From contig NVVG01000274.1 in NCBI GenBank assembly GCA_002402125.1, forward strand, positions 1 to 8,244: DNA of 8,244 bases, read 5' to 3'. Positions 7,579 through 8,244 of this stretch are shown piece by piece. The notes under the pieces were generated by a model that was given only the letters and a program-made list of their open reading frames with translations, was not told the origin of the DNA and ran no database searches. Every line of letters begins with the position of its first letter. Within the stretch, counting starts at the first letter, position 1. Position numbers and translations under genes: made by a program. The stretch is from Moraxellaceae bacterium (GTDB taxonomy: Bacteria; Pseudomonadota; Gammaproteobacteria; Pseudomonadales; Ketobacteraceae).

Positions 7579-7602
7579 GTGCGTCACACATATATGACGC
7601 AC
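7579..7602. repeat. Perfect hairpin between fliP and fliQ
   Basis: GTGCGTCA and TGACGCAC are perfect 8-bp arms with an 8-base loop. The hairpin starts 6 bases after the fliP stop codon and ends about 14 bases before the fliQ ribosome site. The stem has five G-C pairs. No T-run follows in the gene direction, so a factor-independent terminator is unlikely. An mRNA-stabilising or processing hairpin, or a regulator site, fits better. Its role is inferred only from position and symmetry. Confidence 0.6.
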
Positions 7603-7608
7603 GATGTA

Positions 7609-8244
7609 TCATACCGTTCCAAAGCTGGCGGCAACGGTACCTATAATCATGGCCCAGCCGTCGACAAAAACAAACAGCATGATTTTAAATGGCAGCGAGA
7701 CGATTAACGGCGACAGCATCATCATACCCATCGCCATCAACACACTAGCAACCACCAGATCGATAATTAAAAATGGAATAAATAACAAGAAACCGATTTG
7801 AAATGCGGTTTTTAATTCACTGGTAACAAAAGCCGGTATGATGACCGTCATTGGCACGTCATCGATGTCTGCATAGGTTTGACCGCGTTTAGATAAATCT
7901 AGAAACACCGCCAAGTCTGTCTCTCGAGTTTGAGACAACATAAACTTGCGAAACGGTTTCATCGCCACATCCAACGCAACACCCGCTTCAAGGGTCTCAT
8001 TCATGTAGGGTTTCGCGGCCTTTTCGTACACCTCGTCTAACACCGGCGTCATGATAAACAATGTCAAAAACAACGCCAATCCCACTAGAATCTGGTTCGA
8101 CGGTGTTTGCTGCAACCCCATGGCTTGTCGAAGGATAGAGAACACCACAATAATATAAGTGATTACCAAAAATAATTCGCGATGCATCTCTTTTGTTAGA
8201 CTAAGTGCTAATGCAATCGAAATGCCACCTCGTAATCCTCCCCA
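7609..8244 (-). CDS. fliP: Flagellar export pore protein FliP, lacking its N-terminus; frame continues into antiporter-like sequence
   Basis: FliP forms the five-copy core of the export-gate channel (family knowledge). From about 8154 down to the TGA at 7609 the sequence is good Fli[55 protein letters not shown], then [13 protein letters not shown] and [18 protein letters not shown], to the natural C-terminus [18 protein letters not shown]. Family members are about 245-255 aa, with a signal peptide and a first membrane segment. About 60-70 N-terminal residues are missing here. The frame stays open to the window edge, but its upstream codons match a Na+/H+ antiporter rather than FliP. The first ATG (8187) lies inside that foreign part and has no convincing ribosome site. 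Either this is a chimera with no working fliP start, or the join is an assembly fault. The identity of the 3' part is secure. Confidence 0.9.
   Translation of the reverse strand, partial: WGGLRGGISIALALSLTKEMHRELFLVITYIIVVFSILRQAMGLQQTPSNQILVGLALFLTLFIMTPVLDEVYEKAAKPYMNETLEAGVALDVAMKPFRKFMLSQTRETDLAVFLDLSKRGQTYADIDDVPMTVIIPAFVTSELKTAFQIGFLLFIPFLIIDLVVASVLMAMGMMMLSPLIVSLPFKIMLFVFVDGWAMIIGTVAASFGTV
8131..8244 (-). other. CPA1/NhaP-type Na+/H+ antiporter-like fragment fused in frame to fliP
   Basis: Codons running from the window edge read [22 protein letters not shown], then [16 protein letters not shown]. Bacterial CPA1 (NhaP-like) Na+/H+ antiporters carry near-identical text in a late membrane region: WGGLRG(A/G)IS(V/I)ALALSLP, a short polar loop, then a (V/I)TYVVVVFSILVQG segment (family knowledge from memory, not searched). 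Genuine FliP should instead show a LSFIPAFVMLMTSFTR-like segment before [10 protein letters not shown]. The last eight codons (8131-8154, IIVVFSIL) fit both families, so the break lies within them. The antiporter's own upstream part is outside the window and its end is replaced by fliP. Confidence 0.75.

Overview
The window is a late-assembly and secretion section of a polar-flagellum gene cluster. Every gene lies on the minus strand, so transcription runs from high to low coordinates: fliP (8244 to 7609), fliQ, fliR, flhB, flhA, flhF, fleN (flhG) and the start of fliA (335 to 1, cut by the window edge). The order fliPQR-flhB-flhA-flhF-fleN-fliA, the FlhF/FleN pair and the close match to Pseudomonas-type sequences recalled from memory point to a polarly flagellated gammaproteobacterium. 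The base composition is moderate. A marine Cellvibrio/Marinobacter-like lineage is plausible, but the genus cannot be fixed from the sequence.

Layout. 7284-8244 encodes the export-gate pore subunits FliP and FliQ, followed by FliR (6503-7273) and the switch protein FlhB (5321-6454). A 136-bp gap (5185-5320) separates flhB from flhA. It holds three short perfect inverted repeats in series and a weak sigma-54-like element, so it is the most likely internal promoter. Then come FlhA (3058-5184), the SRP-type GTPase FlhF (1370-3001), the MinD-type ATPase FleN (467-1288) and, after a gap carrying a five-copy 19-bp tandem repeat, the flagellar sigma factor FliA. There is no gene-free stretch longer than about 140 bases.

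How they work together. FliP, FliQ and FliR form the membrane channel of the flagellar type III export gate. FlhB switches substrate class after hook completion, and FlhA supplies the proton-coupled engine and chaperone docking ring. FlhF places the new flagellum at the pole, FleN limits flagellar number, and FliA transcribes the late (flagellin and chemotaxis) genes.

The outstanding oddity is at the right edge. The fliP reading frame is not closed by a normal FliP N-terminus. From about 8131-8154 to 8244 the same frame instead encodes a CPA1/NhaP-type Na+/H+ antiporter-like segment ([16 protein letters not shown], then [15 protein letters not shown]). The two protein families meet inside a short motif that both share. 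This looks like a microhomology junction: either a genuine rearrangement or, more likely, a chimeric assembly. Other points of interest are an NPDH instead of NPTH cleavage motif in FlhB, a strong hairpin between fliP and fliQ, and the tandem repeat that overlaps the end of fleN. I see no mobile element, CRISPR array, tRNA or rRNA. Apart from the edge junction this is an ordinary flagellar operon, not an undescribed system.
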